A stretch of DNA of 64,000 bases from Nocardiopsis sp. FR4 (GTDB taxonomy: Bacteria; Actinomycetota; Actinomycetes; Streptosporangiales; Streptosporangiaceae). Of the stretch, positions 17,015 to 25,654 are shown piece after piece. A model generated the notes under the pieces. The model was not told the DNA's origin and did no database searches. It was given only the letters and a program-made list of their open reading frames with translations. How positions within the stretch are numbered: position 1 is the stretch's first letter; every line of letters begins with the position of its first letter. The position numbers were made by a program, and so were the translations under genes. Location of the stretch: assembly GCF_009830945.1 (NCBI RefSeq), contig NZ_ML776455.1:84398-148397 (forward strand). Reading direction: 5' to 3'.

Positions 17015-18538
17015 TCAGCGGCGCCACCATTGAGGGCGACCCCGCTGACGGTAATGCCAGCTCTCTGAACGCGAGTATCTCCCGTGGTCCGTTTCCTCGG
17101 GCTCCGTTCGGTAGCGGTATTCACGGCGTGGTCCATGAGGGCTCCAGTCTCCGAGGAAGGGCCTCAGCTCATCCGGTGAGGGCGCAGCGTCGAAGTCCTG
17201 GCTTCGAACGCCGGAAACGGAGCGGACGGGATCCCACCGCTCGGCTGTCTCCTCCCCCCACCGTGCCCATAGCATCAATCGCTCAGCATGTGCTGAGTCC
17301 CCGCACTCCTGGGCTTCCTTCTCCAGTGCTCTGCAGAAGCCCCGAATCTCGTTGACGGTGTTCCACGCCTCCAGAGCCTCCCGGAACACCACGCTCCGCC
17401 TGGCCGCGATGGCGTGTTCCGTCGCGTCGGCCATGGCTTCTTCCCATTCGGCCTGTTCGCGGAGCCGTCTGCGCCTCTCCTGCTCCTCCCATTCTTTGAG
17501 CTGACGCTCCCGGGCGAGCCTCGCTTCGTCCGCGGCCTTCGAGCGGTGCTCGAGTTCGGGAACGACGTCACGGACCTGGTTCTCCAGGCGTCGGCGTCCC
17601 TTGTCGCTCCAGTCCGTAGAGTCGGCGTATCCTTCGGGTGAGATCACGAGTGTGAGGCGACCGGTCCATCTGAGCTCGTATGCCGGTCGCGGCACCAGGT
17701 AGCGGTTGAGCGAGCGTGGCCTGAGCCGTGTGTCCGAGTGCTTCCCCACCCGTTCGCGCTCTTCCGCCACAGTCAGGTCGTACTGATGTCCATTGACTGT
17801 GACGAACAACGTGGTTCCGCTGCGCCTCTTGGCCAGGACCAGCCGATAACCCTTCCTGCTCATGGCCTTGCCGAGGGACTCGACGACGGTCAGCGCTCGG
17901 GGGAGAAGCGCTTCTGAGACCTTCAGGGAAGAAGGATCGCGTCGGAGCTCTTCGAGAGCGGCGGCCGTACCGGTGTGCGTGCTGCCGGTGGTGGTCCGGA
18001 TCTTGTTCCACTCCGTCTCACCACCGTTCGCCGGGTCGATCAGACAGACGACCAGGTCTCCTGCACTACGCCCTGTGTACCTGAGGGATGTGCCCTCGGG
18101 TACGAGGCTGTACCGCTTGGCGCGGTCAATCACCCTTCGGTAGTGTGCCCGGGTTTCCCCGTCCGGACTCTCGAAGCGGAGGACACCTCCGGCCGCGTTC
18201 AGGTCGGCGATTAGTTTCGCGGCATCGTCCGAAGGAGTGGAGCGGGAAGCTCGGGCTCTCTTCCGCTCTACCTCGGCCGGACGTTCCCTCTTCTTCGGGC
18301 TCTCCTCATCAGAGGGTCTGTCCGGATGGTGTCCGTGTTTCAAGTAGAAGCGGCCAGCGTCCGTGACGTGGGCTTGCCACCTGCCCTGTTTCCTACCCGC
18401 TGTGACGAGGCCCCGGTCACGAAGCGCGTAGGCCGATCTGCGGTACTTGGCACCTTCTCGGCTGCTGAGATCGACGCCTTCAGCGATTTTGGACAGTACC
18501 GAGAGCTGTAGTTCGTTGAGGGGGTCCCAGCGACGCAT
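17015..18538 (-). CDS. Large hypothetical protein sharing the N-terminal domain of its convergent neighbour
   Basis: 507 residues from ATG 18538. Residues 1-72 match the N-terminal domain of the 16178 gene (RGLVTAGRKQGRWQAHVTDAG, then FYLKHG, cover the best block). A Lys/Arg-rich linker follows to about 105. A central domain at about 110-330 contains VLAKRRSGTTLFVTVNGHQYDL. A strongly charged coiled coil spans about 340-400. The C-terminal tail is rich in Arg and Tyr. I do not recognise the central domain. The gene ends 45 bp from its convergent partner. The shared domain suggests both read the same DNA or protein target. Confidence 0.8.
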   Translation of the reverse strand: MRRWDPLNELQLSVLSKIAEGVDLSSREGAKYRRSAYALRDRGLVTAGRKQGRWQAHVTDAGRFYLKHGHHPDRPSDEESPKKRERPAEVERKRARASRSTPSDDAAKLIADLNAAGGVLRFESPDGETRAHYRRVIDRAKRYSLVPEGTSLRYTGRSAGDLVVCLIDPANGGETEWNKIRTTTGSTHTGTAAALEELRRDPSSLKVSEALLPRALTVVESLGKAMSRKGYRLVLAKRRSGTTLFVTVNGHQYDLTVAEERERVGKHSDTRLRPRSLNRYLVPRPAYELRWTGRLTLVISPEGYADSTDWSDKGRRRLENQVRDVVPELEHRSKAADEARLARERQLKEWEEQERRRRLREQAEWEEAMADATEHAIAARRSVVFREALEAWNTVNEIRGFCRALEKEAQECGDSAHAERLMLWARWGEETAERWDPVRSVSGVRSQDFDAAPSPDELRPFLGDWSPHGPRREYRYRTEPEETDHGRYSRSESWHYRQRGRPQWWRR

Positions 18539-18927
18539 CGCCGTCCCTTCTCCGGCTGAGAGGCCGTTTTCCAGTCGAGGGAGAGGCCAGGAACCTCAGG
18601 AGGTTGGGGTTCCGAACCTACAGCAGGGCGTCGTAGTGAGAGGGGATAACCGAAAAGCGGAGACGTATCTGTTGGTATGGAGGAGTCCGGGGCATCCCAG
18701 TTCTTGGTTGTCGACCCGAGTTGCCGAAGGTCTCCGAACGGATACGGCGACGGCTGCGGCTTGGCCCCAAGCCGGGTGTGCTTGTCCTTGGCCTCTTATC
18801 TCCCGCACCAAGGGAACTACTAGAGGTGTAGGCCCGACGTGGGTTGCCGACTCGTCGGCAAACCGTTGTGACCAGTGCCGATACCCTTACCGGCCGTCGG
18901 CGGAACAGAGTGGTACAGGAGCGGACC
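18539..18927. other. 389-bp gap upstream of the 507-residue protein gene
   Basis: It should contain the promoter of the minus-strand gene that starts at 18538. I see no gene, clear promoter or strong repeat in it. Confidence 0.35.
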
Positions 18928-19224
18928 ATGGTGGTACGCGTGCACGGCCAACCCGGTACACCCATGGACACGGTTGCACAGCAGTATGGTCCGTCTGCCA
19001 GGCGTGGAGCGTTCTTCGAACGCCGTGTGGGCGCAGCTGTACAGGCCTGGCTGGAGAACCTGTCCGAGGTGTACCACCTCTTCTCCGACCTGGTCCGCCT
19101 GGACCATGCCATCGGAGCGGCTCTGGGCCGCTCTCGCCGGGGCTTTCTCTCGAGGTTGCCGGAGCCTGCGTCAGTCGGTCCCCGGGTGCTGGAGGACGTG
19201 AACGGTCACCCCGCTGCGCCCTGA
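18928..19224 (+). CDS. Hypothetical protein, possible truncated NERD-like nuclease-related fragment
   Basis: 98 residues. ATG 18928 has AGGAG about 7 bases upstream, which decides this start. The stretch ARRGAFFERRVGAAVQAWL followed by YHLFSDLVRLDHAIG resembles the beginning of NERD (nuclease-related) domains, where a GxxGE-type helix precedes a 'xHDL...IDH' strand. The conserved IDH core and everything after it are missing, so this may be a decayed or internally deleted gene. It sits at the left side of an integrative-element module. The NERD link is tentative and from memory of the family. Confidence 0.4.
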   Translation: MVVRVHGQPGTPMDTVAQQYGPSARRGAFFERRVGAAVQAWLENLSEVYHLFSDLVRLDHAIGAALGRSRRGFLSRLPEPASVGPRVLEDVNGHPAAP

Positions 19225-20043
19225 CCGAGCAGCCCTCCTGACAGCAGTTCCGCGGAGAGTAGACGCCAAGGCGCGGACGCCCTCAGCAGGGTTGACCTAA
19301 GGGTTCGAACAATGGTTGACCCCACGGTTGACCGGGCGCTACAGGCACCACTACAGGAACGGGTTCAACTTTCCCGAGGGCGCCGGACGCATCAAAGCCT
19401 GACACAGTAGAGGATGAAGCGTTGTCGGCAAACGCCGACATCTTCTCTCTTTCCTTATGTAAGAGAGAAGCGTCTTCCTTCTTATGACTCCTGTCTTCCT
19501 CTGCTCCGCCTGGATCGTGCTCTTCCCTCTGTAGGCCTGCGGTGCTTTCCAACGTTCCAGACCAAGGTGACCTACCTTCCGCCCGGTCTCCCCATGACCG
19601 TGATGACACCCCTACTTCACTGCCTCTCACTCTCCTGCCTGAACTCCTCTCACCTGCTCGCCTATCTACCTTGAGCTGGGAACACCCGTACATGCTGTGC
19701 ATCTGAGCCTCTGCCCGGCCAGGCCAGGAGGGTGGGGCTGCATGGCTGGCGCCGCGCTCGTCCCGCGTGCCAAGGCCCTCAGTCGGACTCTGAAGCCTTG
19801 GAAGGGTCACCCCGGAGAAAAGGGTCGCATGGAGAAAGCAAACGTCTCAGGATTGACCTGAAAGGCGCTGGGCGGATCTTCCTGCGTCCTTGGTGTTGCG
19901 GGTATCCCTTTCGTTCTCTGTGGTGATGCGAAACGGGGGAGTTCTCTCCCCCGGACAAAAACGCCGCTTTCCCTCAAGGGCCGGGTCGCGCGGTCGTGAT
20001 GCGTCACATGCTCGCCCCTGGCGGGCTTCTCCCTTATGACGCG
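19225..20043 (+). other. 819-bp non-coding stretch ahead of the replication-relaxation gene
   Basis: No frame here looks protein-coding. It contains three direct GGTTGACC repeats (19290-19333) and a lower-GC tract at 19410-19500 (TTCTCTCTTTCCTTATGTAAG). The layout would suit an origin or control region of a mobile element. Confidence 0.4.
19290..19333 (+). repeat. Three direct GGTTGACC repeats (iteron-like)
   Basis: Identical 8-mers start at 19290, 19314 and 19326, giving spacings of 24 and 12 bases, multiples of 12. Their same orientation and regular spacing resemble iterons or a multi-site operator. The next gene downstream encodes a replication-relaxation protein, which makes a replication or copy-control role conceivable. 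No function is shown by sequence alone. Confidence 0.55.
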
Positions 20044-21009
20044 ATGTCTTTCCCCTATATCGAGGAGGACGAGGGTTTGCCGATCCGCACCATTGAGGCC
20101 AGCGCCCTGGCCCAACACGCCCAGGCGGTGCTCTACCAGCACCGCCTGGCCACCAGCCACCAACTGGCCCGCATGCTCACCCCCAACACCACCTCACGCC
20201 GGTACATGCTCCACGTCCTGCACCAACTGCGCACACAAGGCCTGGCCGACCGCGTGGTGCCCCCGGGCCGCCGGCCGCACCGCTGGTTCCTCACCCCCGC
20301 AGGAGCACACGCGGTACACGACAGCGACCAGGTACCGGTGCGCCCCTACCGGATGAGCCCCCAGCGCGCCGCGGGCCCACTCGCCGAGCACATGCTGGCG
20401 GTGGTCGAGACGGGCCTGGCCTTCTTCGAACACGCCCGCCTCCTGGGCGACGGCTTCGAACCCCTGCACTGGATCCCGGAGGTGGCCCACCGCTACACCA
20501 AGGCCAACGGCAGATTCGCCGACACCCATGTGATCAGCGACGCCCTGCTGCACTACATCGTCGTCGAACCCAGCGGGGACCGCTGGCAGATCCAGTTCCT
20601 GGTGGAGGTGGACCGCGCCACCATGCCCGTACACCGGCTGGCGAACAAGCTGGTGGCCTACGCCCGCTACTTCGACCACCATCCCCTGCGCAAACGCAGG
20701 AGCGCGGCGGACGGGCCGGCGCGCCCGGCGTGGTGGGAGCGCTATCCGCTTTTTCCCCGGGTGCTGGTGGTCCTGGACGGAGCCAACGAACGTCGTCTGG
20801 CCAACCGCCGGACCGACCTGGCGGTCTATATGCGCTCCTCGCAGTACCTGATGGTGCCTCGGGCGGGGTTCGCGATCGGGTGCGCGACGATGCCCGACCT
20901 GGTGGAGCAGGGGCCGCGGGCACGGATCTGGCTCAACCTGCTCGACCCGTCGTGGGACCAGGAGCAGTACACCGACTTCGCGCTGGGCTTCACCTACTCC
21001 AGACGCTGA
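20044..21009 (+). CDS. Replication-relaxation family protein
   Basis: 321 residues from ATG 20044; GTG 19996 and ATG 19999 are alternative in-frame starts with no better ribosome-binding site. An N-terminal winged helix (about 20-80: QAVLYQHRLATSHQLARML, then LHQLRTQGLADR) is followed by a nuclease-like alpha/beta region containing FLVEVDRATMPVHRLANKL and FPRVLVVLDG. These are hallmarks of the replication-relaxation family found on actinobacterial plasmids and integrative elements, thought to act in replication or nicking. It is followed 65 bp later by an excisionase-like gene, so they probably form one transcript. Confidence 0.85.
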   Translation: MSFPYIEEDEGLPIRTIEASALAQHAQAVLYQHRLATSHQLARMLTPNTTSRRYMLHVLHQLRTQGLADRVVPPGRRPHRWFLTPAGAHAVHDSDQVPVRPYRMSPQRAAGPLAEHMLAVVETGLAFFEHARLLGDGFEPLHWIPEVAHRYTKANGRFADTHVISDALLHYIVVEPSGDRWQIQFLVEVDRATMPVHRLANKLVAYARYFDHHPLRKRRSAADGPARPAWWERYPLFPRVLVVLDGANERRLANRRTDLAVYMRSSQYLMVPRAGFAIGCATMPDLVEQGPRARIWLNLLDPSWDQEQYTDFALGFTYSRR

Positions 21010-21074
21010 AGTCACTCTGTCCCAGCATTTCCGCGACAGGAGAGGAGCGAGCGGCGGAGAGAGACGACAGGAGC

Positions 21075-21239
21075 ATGGAACGGCTGATGACGCTCAAGGA
21101 GGTGGCGCGCTACCTGGGCAAGTCCGAGCGCTGGGCGCGGATGGAGGGCCGTGATCTGGGGCTGCCCCTGGTGGTGATCGGCAGGTCGCTGCGCTGCGAT
21201 CCGGCCGAGCTGAGGAAGTGGGTGCACCGGCAGAGGTAG
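21075..21239 (+). CDS. Excisionase-like HTH protein (Xis)
   Basis: 54 residues, ATG 21075 with AGGAG just upstream (CAGGAGC-ATG). The whole protein is a MerR-type/HTH_17 helix-turn-helix (MTLKEVARYLGKSERWARM) with a C-terminal wing. Such proteins direct integrase toward excision or regulate the element. The gene is convergent with the integrase at 21299-22483, and both end at a shared terminator. Confidence 0.85.
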   Translation: MERLMTLKEVARYLGKSERWARMEGRDLGLPLVVIGRSLRCDPAELRKWVHRQR

Positions 21240-21253
21240 GGCCTGTCTACAGG

Positions 21254-21284
21254 GGAGGTCCCCGGCGGCATGCTGGGGACCTCC
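21254..21284. terminator. Bidirectional terminator between xis-like gene and integrase
   Basis: GGAGGTCCCC at 21254-21263 pairs perfectly with GGGGACCTCC at 21275-21284 around an 11-base loop. It lies in the 59-bp gap between two convergent genes, so it can end both transcripts. Confidence 0.8.
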
Positions 21285-21298
21285 GGTCGTTGTCGGCG

Positions 21299-22483
21299 CT
21301 ACTGGAACAAGGCCTTGCTGACCACCCTGCTCATGCTGGTCAGGGACTCGGGCAGCAGGTGCTTGTAGGTCTTGTGGGTGACCTGCATGTCCTTGTGGCC
21401 CATGTAGTCGGCCACGTCCGATAGCGGGATGCCGTTGCGCACGGCCGTGGAGGCGAAGAAGTGCCGCAGGCTCTTGGTGTCGACTTCAGGCGGGATCTGG
21501 GCGATGCGCCGTGCCGTGCTGAAGGCGGTGGCCCACGCGGCGTGCGAGACGGGAGCATTTCTCAGGTGCTCACCGCCCTGCGGGACGCGGAGCTTGAGGA
21601 ACTCCCGCCGCATCCCGCGCAGGTAGTAGCCGTCCGGGGTCAGTGCGTACCTTTTCTGGTGCTCCTCCATGTGTGAGACCAGTTCGTCGCTGATCGGCGT
21701 GTCCCGGTACTCGCCTTGGCGCCGGTGCTTGAGGGGCCCGAACTCGCTGTGCTTGGTCCACTGGTGGTTGAGCCTGTAGGTGTTGCCCTCCCGCAGGCAG
21801 GAGGCGTTGGCTGCCAGGATCTCGCCCAGGCGCAGCCCGCAGCCCGCTCCCAGGTAGATCCCCAGGCTCAGGTGGGGTGGCATGGCCTCGGCCAGAGCGT
21901 GGATCTCCTGCGCGGTGGGCAGGTAGAACTCGCCGAGGGGTTCGGGTGGTAGGGGGATGCGTGTCACGGGGTTGTCGGTGATGACCTTCTCCAGTCGGGC
22001 CTCCTCGAAGACCATGTGCAGCAGGTCGCGCGTGACCTTGAGGCGTCCATAGGTGAACCCCGTGTCGATGAGGTGCTTGAACTGGTTCAGCACGTGGGGG
22101 TTGCGGGCGATGCGGTTGATGGGCAGGCGTCCCAGTTCGGGGTAGACGTGGTTCTCCAGGATGCTGCGGTAGTTGCGCTGGGTGTTCTTGCCCAGGTCGA
22201 TCCGGCCGCGCAGGTAGTCGCCGGTGAACCGTTCGAAGGACGGGACCGAACGGATGGTGGCGCGCTCCACGGGCGCCTCGGCGAACTTGGCCCTGTTGAC
22301 CTCCTTCAGGCGGCCCTCCGCCTGGCGGCGGGTCCAGCCCTGGTCGTGTCCCTCCTCACGGGGCCTGCCGTCGATGCGGTAGCGGATGTGCCACTCGTGC
22401 TTGCAGCGCGTCTGGTCGGCGCACTCACAGCGCTTGAAGATGCTGCCCTTGCCGTGACCGAGGCTGATCGGCTTCTGGGGCAA
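21299..22483 (-). CDS. int: Tyrosine recombinase / integrase
   Basis: 394 residues from ATG 22483. The N-terminus has a Cys/His zinc-like arm (CECADQTRCKHEWH), then a SAM-like core-binding domain (about 85-180). The catalytic domain carries Arg in GCGLRLGE, the KSLRHFFAS box, His in MGHKD and the nucleophile Tyr in HKTYKHLL. The usual HxLRH box has Lys in place of the first His. This enzyme would insert or excise the surrounding element at an attachment site, which I could not identify. It is convergent with the excisionase-like gene. Confidence 0.93.
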   Translation of the reverse strand: MPQKPISLGHGKGSIFKRCECADQTRCKHEWHIRYRIDGRPREEGHDQGWTRRQAEGRLKEVNRAKFAEAPVERATIRSVPSFERFTGDYLRGRIDLGKNTQRNYRSILENHVYPELGRLPINRIARNPHVLNQFKHLIDTGFTYGRLKVTRDLLHMVFEEARLEKVITDNPVTRIPLPPEPLGEFYLPTAQEIHALAEAMPPHLSLGIYLGAGCGLRLGEILAANASCLREGNTYRLNHQWTKHSEFGPLKHRRQGEYRDTPISDELVSHMEEHQKRYALTPDGYYLRGMRREFLKLRVPQGGEHLRNAPVSHAAWATAFSTARRIAQIPPEVDTKSLRHFFASTAVRNGIPLSDVADYMGHKDMQVTHKTYKHLLPESLTSMSRVVSKALFQ

Positions 22484-22554
22484 TGCTCGGCTCCCTTGTC
22501 GTCCAGGTGGGAGCTGGTGATGGCTGAACGATGGTTGCTCCCATCAAGACAGAA

Positions 22555-22566
22555 GCCGTATACGGC
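22555..22566. repeat. 12-bp palindrome GCCGTATACGGC upstream of int
   Basis: A perfect palindrome 72 bp before the integrase start codon. It could be an operator for integrase expression or part of an attachment core. It is short, and no second copy was noticed. Confidence 0.3.
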
Positions 22567-22577
22567 CTGACCTGTGA

Positions 22578-22709
<132 letters not shown>

Positions 22710-22742
22710 CCGTGTCCGGTCGGGTGGCCCGGCTCGGGGGGC

Positions 22743-23283
22743 ATGACACCTGCCGGGCCCCTGCCCGCCCGTGAGCTGAAGACCGCGTACGGCGACCGGT
22801 GGATGCGCTTCCACGGACTGCCGGAGCCGAAGCGTCACCCGGGGCGAGGAGGAGTAAGCGATCGTCCTGGACCGCTACAACACGGTCCTCGACGAGCTCT
22901 TCGCGGGCGGTGAGGCCTACGTCGTGACCACCGACTGGGCCGACCCGTCCGAGCTGCGGTGGTCGGAGCACCGCCGTGCCCTGCGCCCCGAAGGCACGGT
23001 GTGGACCAAGCTGGAGGACACCGACGACCCGGACCTGGAGTTCCACGTCCGCTGGTACTTCTACGCCGACCGCCGCCGCTGGGAGCGCGGCTGCATCGAC
23101 CCGCTGCTCCGCGCGGTCGCCGACGACGTACTGCCCGGCGTGTGTCACGGACGGCGGCCTCACCCGGTTCCACCAGCCCCACGACGACGGCGACGCCGAC
23201 GTCATCCTGCCCACGCCCGGGGAGCGCGACCGCCTGCGCGCCCGGTACGCCGCGTGGCTGTCCCGCATCCCCTGGGCTGCTGA
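22743..23283 (+). pseudogene. Degraded DUF3885-type protein gene
   Basis: Three consecutive pieces read as one protein. ATG 22743 gives ELKTAYGDRWMRFHGLPEPK. After a frameshift near 22840 and a TAA at 22855 (where a Tyr codon would restore a natural reading), the frame resumes with IVLDRYNTVLDELF, EAYVVTTDWADPSELRWSEH and FHVRWYFYADRRRWERG. A second shift near 23140 leads into VTDGGLTRFHQPHDDGDADV and ends after AAWLSRIPW. The pattern matches DUF3885 proteins of actinomycetes. With at least three lesions it is not functional, unless the assembly is wrong here. Confidence 0.75.
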
Positions 23284-24939
23284 CCGGACCTTCGCTTACC
23301 TGTGCTCTACCGGTGGGAGGTGTAAGCGCGTGGCTCCCGCCGCGCGGACAGACACGGTCTCCGCTCCCGAGGACCCAGTCACGATCCCGGGCGCCGCTAT
23401 GTCCGTTCCCTGTACAAGCATCTGGTCCTGCTCTGCTGACTCCTACTCAGGAAGCAGGTGGTGCGGTCAAACGGCAATGACAACGTTATTTTCGAGGCAC
23501 TTCGGTCGCTTTCCGGACTGGGCCCTCTCGACGGCACCGCACACTAGCTTGGGTCCGGGTCTGGAGGACAGGAACATCGAGTAGCCGGGCACAACCTGCA
23601 CTGATATCTAGACTCGCATGATTTTTTGTGGCTCTATGTGTTTCTAAGTCATCTTTGTGGTCGCATGTGAGGATTGTTGTCCTATGGTCACTGTGACCGA
23701 TTCTTCTATTGTGTTAACTTATGTGAATTTTCAATGTCTGGGAAAGACAATCGTCCTTGACGTGTGGATGGGGCTGGACAGGCTCGGCATGGTGGGTGAA
23801 TCCTGTATCCGCCCAGGTGGGTCGGTCTCCGTGCATTCGGAGCAGGCTCTGTGTGCGGTGCGCTTGACGTGCAGAAACCAGCTCCGTTCGATCGGTGCGG
23901 ATGACAGGGACGTCTCCGGTGTTGTGGGAGGTCCGTCCATGATCGCCGGGTAGGCCTGGAACCGCTTCCACGTGGTCACTCACCGTTTCGCCCCCGGGGT
24001 GGGTGCGGGTGTGTGAACTCTGGCGCTGAGTGCTTTATTTCTTCGCACATCGTTGGAGGGTTCCGAGGCAGGGACGGATATTTTGTGGTTGGCTTAGGGT
24101 TTGAGCGGAGATCTGTCAGGAAACAAGGATCTCCGGGTACAGCTCGCTTGGCCCCCCGAAGCGATTGGCGTGCTCCATGACACCTTCACATCCTCGCCTG
24201 GCGAGATCGCCCGTGTGTGCGGTCTCCGTGAGGTCCCGGAGGTGTGTGCGTGAGACCGCGGCCTCTAGTTCTGAGAAGGCTGCCCAGAACCCCCGAGAAG
24301 GTTGGAGTCTCCCTCACGGGTCGAGTGCTGAGCACCGGTGTGGGCGGGTAGTGCCGCGCGGGCGTCCGTTCGTTCGGTGGTGGGAGTGGGTCAGAGCCTG
24401 CGCCCGCATCCGATCCGAACGAGGGTTACGGTCATCTGGGGTGTCCTGGTGCTTCCTGGAGCTCTGTCCGAAAAGGAAGAGGTCGGACCTCTTTCGGCGG
24501 CAGCGCCTCCGGATGGTATCGGTGCATGTCAGATGCTTGGTTCATCCGCTGGGACGCAGGGTGTCGATGACCGCTCGGAGGTATCCTGCTGCTCCTGCGG
24601 GAGGTGTTCCTGCTATTTCGGCTAGGATTCAAGCTGGGTTAGGTTTTGACTGTTACCTTCCTGTCAAGATAAACTACCAGCTTGTAGATCTGTGTGCTCC
24701 GAGTGGAACCGTGTCGGTCGGGAGTGCGGCAGGCAGGCACGAAAGCCTGGCCGCGCCCGACTCCGAGATATTTCGGAGCCCGGAGGCGCGGCCAGGCCTG
24801 TCGGGATGTCGATCCGCCACGGACTCGCCGCGGCGATGGACTCACCCTTGGTTGTCCGCCAAGGGTGGTAGGCGATGGAACCCGTTGCAGAGCGGCTGAA
24901 AACTCGTACGTGGTTTCATCGGAGGGCCCTGGGGGAGGG
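23284..24939. other. 1.65-kb gene-poor stretch
   Basis: No frame shows a family pattern, a good start signal or a consistent codon bias. GC drops locally (23600-23760 is T-rich, as in TTTTTTGTGGCTCTATGTG). A large hairpin occupies 24745-24797. The longest open frame, 24165-24899, is Arg/Ser/Pro-rich and looks like chance reading of GC-rich DNA. The stretch is best read as decaying island DNA. Confidence 0.45.
24745..24797. repeat. Large nested hairpin
   Basis: GCCTGGCCGCGCC at 24745-24757 pairs perfectly with GGCGCGGCCAGGC at 24785-24797. Inside, CTCCGA (24761-24766) pairs with TCGGAG (24773-24778), with small internal loops between. A 13-bp stem capped by a 6-bp stem is stronger than needed for an ordinary terminator, and no gene ends nearby. 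It could be a terminator of a lost gene, a small structured RNA or a recombination site. Confidence 0.5.
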
Positions 24940-24955
24940 TTAGCCTTCCCCCAGG
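24928..24955 (-). terminator. Hairpin at the end of the small membrane-protein gene
   Basis: CCTGGGGGA at 24928-24936 pairs perfectly with TCCCCCAGG at 24947-24955. The stem spans the stop codon (24940-24942) of the minus-strand gene at 24940-25200, so it probably terminates that transcript and supports the gene being real. Confidence 0.6.
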
Positions 24956-25200
24956 ATTCCCCTCATCGCCGTGGACACCCCCTGGGGAGCAGTGATCCAC
25001 GCGGGCCAAGCCCACGCAGCCAACCACTCGAGCCAGCCGAGTACTCCCAGCATCTCCAGGCAGAGTCCGGCGATGATGGTCGCGAGTACGCGGATCCCCA
25101 GTTGGTAGACGATGCGCGGCACTCGTTTGGTTCCGCTGTTGGACCCCTCCTTTCTCTTTCTCGGAGGACGCCTCCAGAAGAAGGCGTTTCGTCGTTGCAT
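24940..25200 (-). CDS. Small membrane protein, unknown
   Basis: 86 residues from ATG 25200; GAGAGG lies about 10 bases upstream. A basic N-terminus (RRPPRKRKEG) precedes a hydrophobic helix at about residues 33-52 (LGIRVLATIIAGLCLEMLGV), then a Trp-rich amphipathic stretch (WLEWLAAWAWPAW). This suggests a membrane anchor with the N-terminus in the cytoplasm. I do not recognise a family. It stands alone between non-coding stretches and has its own terminator. Confidence 0.5.
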   Translation of the reverse strand: MQRRNAFFWRRPPRKRKEGSNSGTKRVPRIVYQLGIRVLATIIAGLCLEMLGVLGWLEWLAAWAWPAWITAPQGVSTAMRGILGEG

Positions 25201-25654
25201 GACCGTTTTCCTCTCATTTTTGGAGCGAGGTCGCGGATCGACCCCCTTGGCCGAGGGGGTCGTGTGCGGGAGAAAAACGGTCTTCAGGACAATCTAGCGT
25301 CAGGTTCCAGGTGAGGCGCAACTCAGGTCAGCGGGTCGTTGGTCTAGCCCGGATGGGTTTCGCATACCAGCCCTGAGTGGTCCATGGCTACCCCCTTTGT
25401 GGCATCGATCTGACTTGGTAAGCGTTTTCCTATGCATGTATGCCAGTGTCCGCATACCAAAGAAAGAGTATTCGGTGCAACATGGCACACTGCAATGTGT
25501 ACCGGAAGTCAGCGCATTGAGGGGTTGGCCGCTCGTATGCGTGCGAGCCCCGAAAGTCGGATCCAGGTGGAGCGGGGCGCCATGATGTGCGTCACATCGC
25601 TGTTCCGCGTCATCAGCTTCGACGGTGACACGCACCCGAAAGGAAGGACGAGCC
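25201..25654. other. 454-bp intergenic region between divergent genes
   Basis: It lies between the small membrane-protein gene and the regulator at 25655 and must hold both promoters. It contains an inverted repeat, GACCCCC at 25240-25246 with GGGGGTC at 25255-25261, placed 40-60 bp before the membrane-protein start and therefore a possible operator. No gene is supported. Confidence 0.4.

Noticed and set aside
22555..22566. Palindrome GCCGTATACGGC as the att core
   Set aside because: No second copy was noticed that would define an attL/attR pair, so it is kept only as a possible operator.
24165..24899. 244-codon open frame in the gene desert
   Set aside because: Arg/Ser/Pro-rich reading typical of a shadow frame, with no start signal and no domain-like pattern.
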